Positions 1-7,621 of a stretch of 19,075 nt of DNA are shown here, piece after piece. How positions within the stretch are numbered: the first letter of the stretch is position 1; every line of letters starts with the position of its first letter. The position numbers were made by a program, and so were the translations under genes. Under the pieces are notes generated by a model. That model was not told where the DNA came from. It was given only the letters and a program-made list of their open reading frames with translations, and ran no database searches. Source of the stretch: Bacillota bacterium (GTDB lineage: Bacteria > Bacillota > Clostridia > Lachnospirales > Lachnospiraceae); assembly GCA_023419655.1 (NCBI GenBank), contig JAEZXP010000183.1, positions 1 to 19,075 on the forward strand. The letters are read 5' to 3'.

Positions 1-894
1 GCCCATAACAGCCACCTTTAGATTCAAATCCATATCTGCAGTCATTTCTTCTACTTCCCTGGCAAGCTTAATCAAATCAATCTGCGTTCTGCCGCAGGTA
101 GGACAGGATACTACCTCTATTCCGCCTGTACGATATCCCAAAGTCTTTAATATAAGCTTGGCAGATTTTATCTCTTCCACGGGGTCTCCGGTCAGGGATA
201 CACGGATGGTATCACCAATTCCCTGATACAGAATAATCCCTAAGCCTGCTGCCGATTTGATATTTCCTGCATTGACCGTACCAGCCTCGGTTATTCCTAC
301 ATGGAGCGGATAATGGGATTGGCTGGCAATCAGCTCATGGGCTTTTATACACATCATCACACCCGAGGACTTTATGCTTATAACCAGATTGTCATAGCCC
401 ATATCCTCAATTCTCTTAACATTATTCAGCGCACTTTCCACAAGTCCTTCGGCATTTACATGCCCGTATTTTCCTATAATCTCCTTCTCCAGAGACCCGC
501 TGTTAACACCCACACGGATTGGAATATTCCTCTCCTTTGCTTCCTTTACAACAGCCCTAAGCTTATCATCACTGCCGATATTGCCGGGGTTGATACGAAT
601 CTTATCCGCCCCGTTCTCCATCGCAGCAATGGCAAGCTTATAGTCAAAATGAATATCCGCCACTAGGGGTATAGCTATCTGTTTCTTTATCTCCTTTAGG
701 GCTTCGGCAGCCCTGCTATTCGGAACCGCACAGCGGATAATATCACAACCGGCCTTTGTAAGCCTTTTTATCTGGTCAACCGTGGCTGCCACATCCTCTG
801 TCTTTGTATTTGTCATGGATTGTATCAGTATCGGATTCCCGCCTCCGATTACCCTGTCACCAATTTTTATTACTTTTGTATTCTCTCTATACAT
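1..894 (-). CDS. ispG: 4-hydroxy-3-methylbut-2-enyl diphosphate synthase (flavodoxin/ferredoxin), 3' end outside window
   Basis: IspG (GcpE) reductively converts methylerythritol cyclodiphosphate to HMBPP, the penultimate step of the MEP isoprenoid pathway, using a [4Fe-4S] cluster in the cytoplasm. I translated 298 residues; the C-terminal part runs off the window. The N-terminal TIM-barrel portion is clear: GDRVIGGGNPILIQSMTNT near residues 12-30, the ADIHFDYKLA segment near 79-88, INPGN near 101-105. The first two cluster cysteines are present in SCPTCGRTQ (Cys264, Cys267); the third lies outside. The ATG is chosen because GGAGAGG sits 8 nt upstream; a GTG two codons earlier is too close to that site. 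The frame is open back to the rseP stop, so an N-terminal extension is formally possible but does not look like IspG. It is the last gene seen in the operon, 81 nt after rseP. Confidence 0.95.
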   Translation of the reverse strand, partial: MYRENTKVIKIGDRVIGGGNPILIQSMTNTKTEDVAATVDQIKRLTKAGCDIIRCAVPNSRAAEALKEIKKQIAIPLVADIHFDYKLAIAAMENGADKIRINPGNIGSDDKLRAVVKEAKERNIPIRVGVNSGSLEKEIIGKYGHVNAEGLVESALNNVKRIEDMGYDNLVISIKSSGVMMCIKAHELIASQSHYPLHVGITEAGTVNAGNIKSAAGLGIILYQGIGDTIRVSLTGDPVEEIKSAKLILKTLGYRTGGIEVVSCPTCGRTQIDLIKLAREVEEMTADMDLNLKVAVMG

Positions 895-899
895 ATACA

Positions 900-963
900 C
901 AGCCTCTCCGGTGCAAGCACCAAACTTACCGGTACCCGCCTTGCCGGTACCGGACACTGTTTT
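900..963 (-). promoter_or_regulatory. Structured rseP-ispG intergenic region with duplicated GGTACCGG palindromes
   Basis: Between rseP and ispG the minus strand carries two copies of a 12-mer, GGTACCGG(C/T)AAG, 15 nt apart (plus-strand 940-951 and 925-936). Each copy overlaps the palindrome CCGGTACCGG, and together they can form a perfect 8-bp stem, CCGGTACC with GGTACCGG, around a 9-nt loop. A further small stem, GGTG/CACC (about 907-919), lies just before the ispG ribosome binding site. The region is much more GC-rich than its surroundings. Function is unknown; an mRNA processing or translation-coupling element is a guess. Confidence 0.5.
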
Positions 964-975
964 ATCTACATCCTG

Positions 976-2262
976 TTACATAAATAATTTTCGAATATCA
1001 TTATAAAGCACGACCACCATCAAAATCATAAGAAGTGCCAACCCCACAAAATGCACAATCGCTTCTTTATCCTTGGGCACAGGCTTTCTTCGTATGGCCT
1101 CGATAATAAGAAATACCAATCTTCCTCCATCCAGTGCGGGGAAAGGAAGCAGATTAATAACACCCAAATTCGCACTCAGCAGCGTTGCAAAGTTAGCAAG
1201 GTTCAAAAGTACAATTCCGACACCTTCCTTCCCTGTCTCCTCCACGATATTATCCACTACGGATACGATACCGACAGGACCGCTGATTTCCTCGATACCC
1301 GCCTTACCGGATAGCATATATTTCAGGCTTTGTATGGTATAGCTGATATTATACTTCACCTCGAAGAAGCTGTTTTTTACCGCTTCAAAGGGTGAAACCT
1401 TTTCTCTGTATACATTATAGAACTGCCCCAGGTCATAATTATCTTCAACCAGTCTTGGGGTAACCTGAACCGTCTTTTCAACACCGTCATGTACGTAAGC
1501 AATATCAAGGGCATCCCCCGTCAACGGGTTTTCAGCAAAATAATCGATCATATCCTGGCCCGTTCCAATCGGCGTACCATTAATACGGGTTATCACATCC
1601 CCGGGCACGATGCCGGCTTCATAGACGGGAAATCCCTGTTCCGTTCCCAGAAGCTCCGCATTCTTGGTGTCAGCACTATACTGGATTCCCAGCTTATAGT
1701 ATGGCTTTGGATAGATGGTTGTTTTATGGATTTTATTATCTCTTTCATAGGTAATGTCAATGGGCGTATTCGTAACCGGATTAAAAAAGAAATGCACATT
1801 GATTTCCTTCCCAAAATGTACGTTCTTTCCATCAATTGACTTTATCCTGTCACCCACTCTAAGACCCGCATCATAGACGGCAGAGTCTTTATTAACCCTT
1901 ACTATATCCGGATAATCCACACCCACGGAGCCGATTACTACCAATGCCAATACAAAGGCGAGTACAAAGTTAAAAAATGCTCCCGCAAATATAACAGAAA
2001 ATCTGGCCCAAACACCTTTTTTGTGGAACGCACCTTCGTCCTCTACATCCTCGTCCTCACCCAGCATCATACAGGACCCGCCAATCGGCAATATCTTCAG
2101 GGAATACCTGGTGCCGTTTTTGACATAGCTGGCAAGTCTCGGTCCCATACCAAGAGAGAACTCCGTTACGGTGATACCATTCTTTTTTGCCAGAAGGAAA
2201 TGTCCAAGTTCATGTATAAAAATAATCATTCCCAATAGTAATATCGCTATCAATATATTCAT
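976..2262 (-). CDS. rseP: RIP metalloprotease RseP (site-2 protease family)
   Basis: Membrane-embedded zinc metalloprotease that cleaves substrates within the membrane, typically anti-sigma factors (RseP/RasP family) or signal-peptide remnants. The zinc motif HELGH is at residues 17-21 inside the first membrane helix, and the second catalytic motif, NLLPFPALDGGR, is near residue 375. Two PDZ-like segments lie between: around VRVNKDSAVYDAGLRVGD and PVYEAGIVPGDVI. There are further hydrophobic helices near the C-terminus. Length, about 428 residues, suits the two-PDZ type. I prefer the second ATG because AAAGGA sits 8 nt upstream of it; the ATG two codons earlier at 2268 is only 2 nt from that motif. 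It follows dxr by about 47 nt, a conserved neighbourhood in Firmicutes. The substrate cannot be told from the window. Confidence 0.93.
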   Translation of the reverse strand: MNILIAILLLGMIIFIHELGHFLLAKKNGITVTEFSLGMGPRLASYVKNGTRYSLKILPIGGSCMMLGEDEDVEDEGAFHKKGVWARFSVIFAGAFFNFVLAFVLALVVIGSVGVDYPDIVRVNKDSAVYDAGLRVGDRIKSIDGKNVHFGKEINVHFFFNPVTNTPIDITYERDNKIHKTTIYPKPYYKLGIQYSADTKNAELLGTEQGFPVYEAGIVPGDVITRINGTPIGTGQDMIDYFAENPLTGDALDIAYVHDGVEKTVQVTPRLVEDNYDLGQFYNVYREKVSPFEAVKNSFFEVKYNISYTIQSLKYMLSGKAGIEEISGPVGIVSVVDNIVEETGKEGVGIVLLNLANFATLLSANLGVINLLPFPALDGGRLVFLIIEAIRRKPVPKDKEAIVHFVGLALLMILMVVVLYNDIRKLFM

Positions 2263-2309
2263 AAGCATAATCCTTTCTACTATCCGGGCAGCTTAGTCCC
2301 TGGCTAAGC

Positions 2310-3473
2310 TCATTGTCCTCCGGATTTAACGATTCCTTCTATAAAATCATATGTCTCTTGTTCCGTGTTAAGAATTTCATTTAAAGAAGGACAGGTAATC
2401 AGCTTATGGTTATTCATCGCTTCCTCAATCAGCCTCGGAATATCCATAAATCCAATCCTTCCCTCTAAAAATCTGGCTACCGCCCATTCATTTGCGGCAT
2501 TAAAAACCGTCGGCATACTTCCTCCAAGCTTTCCGGCTTTTAATCCTAATTTAAAGCCATAAAACGTATCCGCATCCGGCTCTTCAAAGGTAAGCTGCCC
2601 TAATTTAATAAAGTCTGCCCGTTCTCCCAGCTTCATATCCTTCCTGTCCGGATAAAAAAGAGCATACTGAATAGGAAGCCTCATATCCGGAAGTCCCAGC
2701 TGTGCGATGATACTGCCGTCCACATATTCCACCATGGAATGGATAATGCTTTGAGGATGTATAAGCGCCTGAATCCGCTCTATGGGAAGGTCAAAAAGCC
2801 AAATCGCCTCCATTACCTCAAGGGCTTTATTAATTAAGGTTGCCGAATCGATTGTAATCTTTGGTCCCATCCTCCAGTTCGGATGCTTTAAGGCATCCTG
2901 CGGTGTCACCTGCTCCAGCGCCGGTCTTTTGCAGCCGCGAAACGGCCCTCCGGAGGCAGTCAGCAGGATTTTGTGTATGTTTTTCTTATCCTCTCCGTTA
3001 AGGGACTGAAATATCGCAGAGTGCTCGCTATCCACCGGCAGCAGTGCTATATTCTTCTCCCTGCTTAAGGGCATGATAATATGCCCTGCACACACCAAGG
3101 TCTCCTTGTTGGCCAGAGCGATGTTCTTACCTGCCTTTATTGCTTCTATTGTAGGTAAAACACCTATCATTCCAACAAAAGCCGCTACGACTGTATCTGC
3201 CGTACTCTCCGTGGCGCAGGCAATATTACCGTCCATTCCGGTCTCTACACGAACCGGAAGGTCCTTAATATTCTCTTTAAGAAGCTTTGCCTTATCCTCG
3301 TCATATACGGCAACAAGCCTCGGCATGAACTCCCTTATCTGCTGTTCCAGTAGCGCTATATTGGAATGAGCTGAAAGAGCCGTTATCTCTATCTCATCTT
3401 TGTGTTCTCTGGCAATCTCCAGGGTCTGTATTCCTATCGAGCCTGTAGAACCAAGTATTGCAATCTTCTTCAT
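2310..3473 (-). CDS. dxr: 1-deoxy-D-xylulose 5-phosphate reductoisomerase
   Basis: Dxr (IspC) converts DXP to MEP with NADPH, the first committed MEP-pathway step, in the cytoplasm. The N-terminal Rossmann motif GSTGSIG is at residues 8-14. NKETLV (about 122-127) and the metal/substrate residues of VDSEHSAIFQ (Asp148, Glu150) are intact, as are SGGPFRG (about 174-180) and the HPNW...DSATLINKALEVMEA active-site block. The length of 387 residues is typical. The ATG at 3473 is preferred: GGAGG lies 5 nt upstream, and the TTG-initiated extension overlaps that ribosome binding site. It sits in the operon between cdsA and rseP; ispG, two genes downstream, acts later in the same pathway. Confidence 0.97.
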   Translation of the reverse strand: MKKIAILGSTGSIGIQTLEIAREHKDEIEITALSAHSNIALLEQQIREFMPRLVAVYDEDKAKLLKENIKDLPVRVETGMDGNIACATESTADTVVAAFVGMIGVLPTIEAIKAGKNIALANKETLVCAGHIIMPLSREKNIALLPVDSEHSAIFQSLNGEDKKNIHKILLTASGGPFRGCKRPALEQVTPQDALKHPNWRMGPKITIDSATLINKALEVMEAIWLFDLPIERIQALIHPQSIIHSMVEYVDGSIIAQLGLPDMRLPIQYALFYPDRKDMKLGERADFIKLGQLTFEEPDADTFYGFKLGLKAGKLGGSMPTVFNAANEWAVARFLEGRIGFMDIPRLIEEAMNNHKLITCPSLNEILNTEQETYDFIEGIVKSGGQ

Positions 3474-3578
3474 TGAATCCTCCAATGACGCATTTCCTAT
3501 CTTTTGTAGTTTAATGTTTTGTATGCTGCTTCTCTTTCGCTAATCCTACCATGTAATTATGTTCATACTGTGATTTCC

Positions 3579-4376
3579 TTAAAAAAACAATGCCAGATAA
3601 TAGACAACCGGTGCCGTAAATATGATACTGTCGAACCGGTCCAGTATTCCCCCATGACCGGGTATCAATCTGCCGTAGTCCTTAATATCATGATTTCTCT
3701 TGATTGCAGAGGCCGCCAGGTCACCGAACTGTGAAATCACACTGGCACAAGCACCGATAATCGCAAATAATATCCGGGGATTTTCTACACCCACAATCTT
3801 ATTGCCTAAAATCAGGGCATATAGGTATCCTATCAGAGCCGCTCCGATAACTCCCCCAATGCATCCTTCAACAGATTTTTTAGGGCTAAGCTTTGGCGTT
3901 ATCTTATGCTTTCCAAATAGCATCCCCACGGCGTATGCACAGGTATCCGAGCCCCATGCACCGATAAATATCAGCCATATAAGTATGAATCCGTCCTCAA
4001 GAATCCGTACCTGATATATATATGACAGCATGATACATACATAGAACAGTCCAAAAAATGCAGTCATAACCTGCTCGGTACGATATACCGGATACGTTAT
4101 CACATAGACCACCATCAGCAATAGAAGAAAGCCTATGAACAGCATAAGCAGGTGCTTTTGAAATCCAAAATATATCATTGTATAATAGATTATTGCCGTT
4201 AGATAACCAATTATCCCTAGGGCTGACCTCTCTATCTTCATAATTTTATAAAGCTCTGCCATACCTACCAGCGAAATTACAAGAACCGCACCAAACAGCA
4301 CATTATCTCCCAATACAATAACCGATGTGGCTATCGCTAATAGTATAATACCACTTATTAATCTTGTCTTAAACAT
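3579..4376 (-). CDS. cdsA: Phosphatidate cytidylyltransferase (CDP-diacylglycerol synthase)
   Basis: CdsA makes CDP-diacylglycerol from phosphatidic acid and CTP, the branch-point of phospholipid synthesis, in the cytoplasmic membrane. The 265-residue protein is almost entirely hydrophobic, with about seven or eight predicted membrane segments. The C-terminal family signature is complete at roughly residues 223-249: S..KR..DIKD.....PGHGG.LDR.D. The start at 4376 has GGAGG 6 nt upstream; a start five codons earlier would overlap the ribosome binding site. It lies 23 nt after uppS and about 100 nt before dxr, the usual uppS-cdsA-dxr order of Firmicutes. Confidence 0.96.
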   Translation of the reverse strand: MFKTRLISGIILLAIATSVIVLGDNVLFGAVLVISLVGMAELYKIMKIERSALGIIGYLTAIIYYTMIYFGFQKHLLMLFIGFLLLLMVVYVITYPVYRTEQVMTAFFGLFYVCIMLSYIYQVRILEDGFILIWLIFIGAWGSDTCAYAVGMLFGKHKITPKLSPKKSVEGCIGGVIGAALIGYLYALILGNKIVGVENPRILFAIIGACASVISQFGDLAASAIKRNHDIKDYGRLIPGHGGILDRFDSIIFTAPVVYYLALFF

Positions 4377-4399
4377 CGTCAACCTCCACATAGATTTAT

Positions 4400-5116
4400 C
4401 TATGATATCGCACCGTATGTTCTGTTTCTTTCGGAATAATAAGCAACTGCTTTTAATAGCTCTTCCTTATTAAAATCCGGCCACAGAGCATTGGTAAAAT
4501 AAAATTCGGTATATGCCTGCTGCCACAACAGGAAATTCGACAGCCTTTGCTCACCACTGGTGCGTATCAGCAAATCCGGCTCGGGAATTTCTTTTGTATC
4601 CAGATACTGTGAGAATAACGCTTCATCTATATCATCAAGTGCAACCCTGCTCTCCTTCAAATCTCTTGACAGAGCTTTGACTGCACGAATTATCTCATCC
4701 CTGCTTCCGTAATTGATTGCCACCTGAAAATTCAATCCGGTATTCATCTTAGAAGCCTCTTCAAGCTCTTTTATCTTCATCTGAAATTCCTCAGGAAGTC
4801 CTGAGACATCGCCAATAACCCTGACCCGCATATTATTCTTTTTACTGGTCTTGATACTGGTGTCCAGATAATTTCTCAAAAGCTTCATCAACGCGTCTAC
4901 CTCTTCCTTGGGCCTGTTCCAATTCTCGGTGGAAAATGCATAGACGGTAAGATACTTTATACCTATATGATAGGCATCCTCACAAATCTTTTCCAGCACC
5001 TTGGCTCCCTGCGTATGCCCGTAAGTTCTGGGCATCATCCTCTTTTTTGCCCATCTGCCATTCCCGTCGAGAATAATCGCAACATGATTCGGTATGTTAA
5101 GCTGATTTTCACTCAT
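4400..5116 (-). CDS. uppS: Isoprenyl transferase (undecaprenyl diphosphate synthase)
   Basis: Cis-prenyltransferase that adds isopentenyl diphosphate units to farnesyl diphosphate to make undecaprenyl diphosphate, the lipid carrier for peptidoglycan and other wall polymers. The diphosphate-binding motif LDGNGRWA is at residues 16-23, with the catalytic Asp17. YAFSTENWNRP lies mid-protein and LLIRTSGEQRLSNFLLWQ..YTEF near the C-terminus. The 238-residue length fits the family. The start at 5116 is supported by GGAG 7 nt upstream and by the usual short lead before HVAIILDGNGRW; the frame is open 36 codons further upstream, but that extension crosses a hairpin region. It supplies the wall-lipid arm of an operon that also holds MEP-pathway genes. 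Confidence 0.96.
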   Translation of the reverse strand: MSENQLNIPNHVAIILDGNGRWAKKRMMPRTYGHTQGAKVLEKICEDAYHIGIKYLTVYAFSTENWNRPKEEVDALMKLLRNYLDTSIKTSKKNNMRVRVIGDVSGLPEEFQMKIKELEEASKMNTGLNFQVAINYGSRDEIIRAVKALSRDLKESRVALDDIDEALFSQYLDTKEIPEPDLLIRTSGEQRLSNFLLWQQAYTEFYFTNALWPDFNKEELLKAVAYYSERNRTYGAIS

Positions 5117-5182
5117 ATATATTCTCCATTCTGCGCAAGCATACAAATAATACTTGGCATATCGATTTAACAATAATATAAA

Positions 5183-5226
5183 GGATGTCCCAAAAGGGTT
5201 ATATTTTAAATCTTTTGCGGACACCC
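5183..5226 (-). terminator. Possible attenuator/terminator hairpin between frr and uppS
   Basis: Fourteen-nucleotide inverted arms, GGTGTCCGCAAAAG and CTTTTGGGACATCC on the minus strand, match except for two single-base bulges. They enclose about 15 AT-rich bases and are followed by a loose T-rich tract, TTTATATT. It lies about 85 nt downstream of frr and 67 nt before uppS, in an operon otherwise tightly spaced. It could partly terminate or stabilise mRNA. The arm sequence also resembles termini of some insertion sequences, but no target duplication is evident. Confidence 0.4.
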
Positions 5227-5265
5227 CTAATTTACATCATTCGCTTATGTTTTATACACTACCTG

Positions 5266-5284
5266 GGATAACGTGCTGTTATCC
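5266..5284 (-). other. Perfect 7-bp hairpin downstream of frr
   Basis: GGATAAC and GTTATCC flank a 5-nt loop. It is about 25 nt after the frr stop codon and is not followed by a T-run, so it looks more like an RNA-stabilising or processing stem than a terminator. Confidence 0.35.
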
Positions 5285-5309
5285 GGATTATGAGCGTGTC
5301 AGGATATCC

Positions 5310-5864
5310 TTATACAGTAAGGATTTCTTTTGACTTGTCTTCCATAATCACATCAATCTCGGAGATAAAAGAATCCGTCATCTCCTGGCATTCACTTTCA
5401 AGAAGCTTCCATTCATCCTCCGAAATCTCACTTGCCTTATTCATCTTCTTAAATGAATCATTGGCATCTCTTCTTACATTTCGGATTGCTACCTTCGCAT
5501 TCTCGGCCTTCTTCTTAACGTCCTTAACAAGTTCTTTTCTTCTTTCCTCCGTAAGCTCCGGAAATACAAGACGAATTACCTTGCCGTCATTACCGGGAGT
5601 AAGACCTATGTCCGAAACCATGATTGCCTTTTCAATCTCTTTAATCATCTTACTTTCCCAAGGCTGAATCTGGATAACCCTTGCTTCAGGAACCGATATA
5701 TTGGCTACTGCCTGCAGAGACGAAGGCTGCCCATAATAATCTACTCTTATTTTATCCAAAAGATGCGGATTCGCCCTACCGGCTCGAATCGTAGCATAAT
5801 CATCCTTTAGTGTATCAATCGTCTTTCTCATCTTTGCATTGTATTGATCCAGTCTTGCATCCAT
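5310..5864 (-). CDS. frr: Ribosome recycling factor
   Basis: RRF works with EF-G to split post-termination ribosomes. The 184-residue protein shows the family pattern: an N-terminal helix, DLKDDYATIRAGRANPHLLDKI-type segment near residues 20-40, YYGQPSSLQAVANISVPEAR, the central PWE/LTPGNDGKVIRLVFPELTEERRKEL block, and the C-terminal helices ending DKSKEILTV. An upstream ATG at 5888 is open, but AGGAGG lies inside that extension and 9 nt before the ATG at 5864, which also gives the normal length. It follows pyrH by about 50 nt, a linkage common across bacteria. Confidence 0.97.
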   Translation of the reverse strand: MDARLDQYNAKMRKTIDTLKDDYATIRAGRANPHLLDKIRVDYYGQPSSLQAVANISVPEARVIQIQPWESKMIKEIEKAIMVSDIGLTPGNDGKVIRLVFPELTEERRKELVKDVKKKAENAKVAIRNVRRDANDSFKKMNKASEISEDEWKLLESECQEMTDSFISEIDVIMEDKSKEILTV

Positions 5865-5914
5865 TACATCTTCCCTCCTATTATTCATATATATTTTTAT
5901 TGGTTTTAATACAT

Positions 5915-6619
5915 CTATACTGTCATAATCGTTCCCTTCGACTTACCTCCGGCAGCGTCTATAATGCTGCTTTCCTCCGACAGGCCGAATAACAGTATCG
6001 GCATCTTATTGTCAATACTCAGGCAAGCTGCGGTTAAATCAATCACCCCAAGCTTCTTATCCAATACCTCCTGAATCGGTATCGCATCATACTTTTTAGC
6101 CTCAGGATTCGTCTTGGGGTCACAGTCGTATACCCCGTCGACTGCTCTTGCCATCAGTATAACATCGCAATCAAGCTCTACGGCCCGAAGTACGGTAGCC
6201 GTATCCGTAGAGAAATAGGGATGTCCCGTTCCTCCTGCTAAAAATGCCACTCCACCGTTCTTCATAAGGGCAGCTGCCGCGTCCTTAGAGAACAGCTCCG
6301 TCATACTTCCGCATGAAAATGGAGTATAAGTCTTTGTATCCAATCCCACATAACGGAATATCTCCGATACATAGATGCAGTTCATTACAGTAGCAAGCAT
6401 ACCAATCTGGTCTGCCTTCGTTCTGTCAATCGTCCCACTACTTCTTCCTCTCCAAAAATTTCCCCCGCCTATCACGATACTTACTTCTATACCTTCCTCC
6501 ACAAGCGCCTTTACCTGCCTGGCAACCCCGACACAAGTGGCTTCATCAAAGCCGTTTTTTTGTTCTCCGGCCAATGCCTCGCCCGAAAGTTTAAGTAAAA
6601 CCCGGTTGAATTTTTTCAT
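5915..6619 (-). CDS. pyrH: UMP kinase
   Basis: PyrH phosphorylates UMP to UDP in the cytoplasm, feeding UTP, CTP and UDP-sugars for wall synthesis; it is a hexameric amino-acid-kinase-fold enzyme distinct from eukaryotic UMP/CMP kinases. Visible motifs are KLSGEAL (residues 10-16), GGGNFWRG (51-58), ADQIGMLATVMN (69-80) and GGTGHPYFSTDTA near residue 130, followed by the DGVYDCDP segment. Its length of 234 residues is typical. GGAGG lies 10 nt upstream of the ATG. It is only 29 nt after the bactofilin gene, so nucleotide supply, ribosome recycling and wall-shape functions share one transcript here. Confidence 0.97.
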   Translation of the reverse strand: MKKFNRVLLKLSGEALAGEQKNGFDEATCVGVARQVKALVEEGIEVSIVIGGGNFWRGRSSGTIDRTKADQIGMLATVMNCIYVSEIFRYVGLDTKTYTPFSCGSMTELFSKDAAAALMKNGGVAFLAGGTGHPYFSTDTATVLRAVELDCDVILMARAVDGVYDCDPKTNPEAKKYDAIPIQEVLDKKLGVIDLTAACLSIDNKMPILLFGLSEESSIIDAAGGKSKGTIMTV

Positions 6620-6648
6620 AGAAAGTATGCCTCCATATTATAATGTCT

Positions 6649-7599
6649 TTATTCAAATACATTATCTACATCAATATCTGAGTAGCTTAATGAACAGAAT
6701 CCTTCGATTACAGCACCGTTATTAATCTGAACAGATTTTGCTTTAATGTTTCCTTTAATGATTGCTGTGGAATCAATAACAACCGGTCCGTTGACATCAA
6801 TCTCCCCCTTAACAGCTCCGGCGATTACGCCTGATGTAGCTATAATGTCACCGATAACAACCGTACCAAGTCCAACCTTTACACTGCCCTCACTATTGAT
6901 GCTGCCCTCCATACGCTCTGTATTGACATATACTTCGGCTGCAGTGGAATTACCAACGATTTTGCCGGTGATGGAGAGCTTGCCCAGACATTCCACATCT
7001 CCGGTTATACTTCCCATAATATCCAAAGAACCATCGGAAGATATACTTCCGTTAATCGTGGTTCCTTTACTGATGACGGTTACATCATCTTCATTGGCAA
7101 CGGATGCCGCCTTTATCCTTTTATCAAGCTTTTGTTCCTCCGGCTGCTCCATAACCTGTTCATCTTCGGAATTCAGTTCATCCAATAATTCTAAATCAAT
7201 ATTCTCATCCATACCTTCGATTTCATCCTCCATAAATTCATCAAATATTTCTTTTTCGATATTATCATCTAATCCTTCTTCCGCTGACAGGCTCTCACCA
7301 TACGATGAATCCTCATCTTCGGAATCTTCATTCGCAGCTTCATCCTCTATGGTGTCCTCCGCGGCAGCATCCTCTGATATTTCATCTTCTAAAATACCGT
7401 CCTCTATGGTGTCCTCCTGTACAAGCTCATCAAGCCATTCCTTCAACTCGTTTTCTGCATCTTCATTGCTGGTTGTGATTTCTGAATCCAAGGTATTTAC
7501 CATCTGATCCGATACATCATTGGTGCCCGCATCATTATTCGGTATCAACTCGTTTACAGCCTGCGAAAAATCATCCTTGAAATCTTTAAAAAACCCCAT
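6649..7599 (-). CDS. Bactofilin family polymer-forming protein with long acidic N-terminal region
   Basis: The C-terminal part (about residues 173-303) is a bactofilin domain: short repeating strands such as GTTINGSISSDGSLDIMGSITGDVECLGKLSITGKIVG, expected to fold as a right-handed beta-helix and polymerise without nucleotide. Bactofilins scaffold wall enzymes and affect cell shape, stalks or motility in other bacteria. It is preceded by an unusually long, strongly acidic Asp/Glu-rich stretch (about residues 27-160), probably disordered; an EDTIEDEI-like block occurs twice and is visible as a repeated 18-mer in the DNA around 7343 and 7400. The amphipathic MGFFKDFKDDF start could touch the membrane. 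GGGAGG precedes the ATG by 10 nt. It lies 22 nt after the deacetylase gene, suggesting the two act together; the role in this organism is inference. Confidence 0.88.
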   Translation of the reverse strand: MGFFKDFKDDFSQAVNELIPNNDAGTNDVSDQMVNTLDSEITTSNEDAENELKEWLDELVQEDTIEDGILEDEISEDAAAEDTIEDEAANEDSEDEDSSYGESLSAEEGLDDNIEKEIFDEFMEDEIEGMDENIDLELLDELNSEDEQVMEQPEEQKLDKRIKAASVANEDDVTVISKGTTINGSISSDGSLDIMGSITGDVECLGKLSITGKIVGNSTAAEVYVNTERMEGSINSEGSVKVGLGTVVIGDIIATSGVIAGAVKGEIDVNGPVVIDSTAIIKGNIKAKSVQINNGAVIEGFCSLSYSDIDVDNVFE

Positions 7600-7621
7600 C
7601 CGTCCAATACCTCCCTATGTA

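Noticed and set aside
5117..5224. N-terminal extension of UppS
   Set aside because: The family starts shortly before the HVAIILDGNGRW motif, and a good ribosome binding site fits the ATG at 5116.
6746..7507. 253-codon plus-strand frame opposite the bactofilin gene
   Set aside because: It is a Ser/Pro-rich mirror of the acidic region and beta-helix repeats; the minus-strand protein has a clear family and ribosome binding site.
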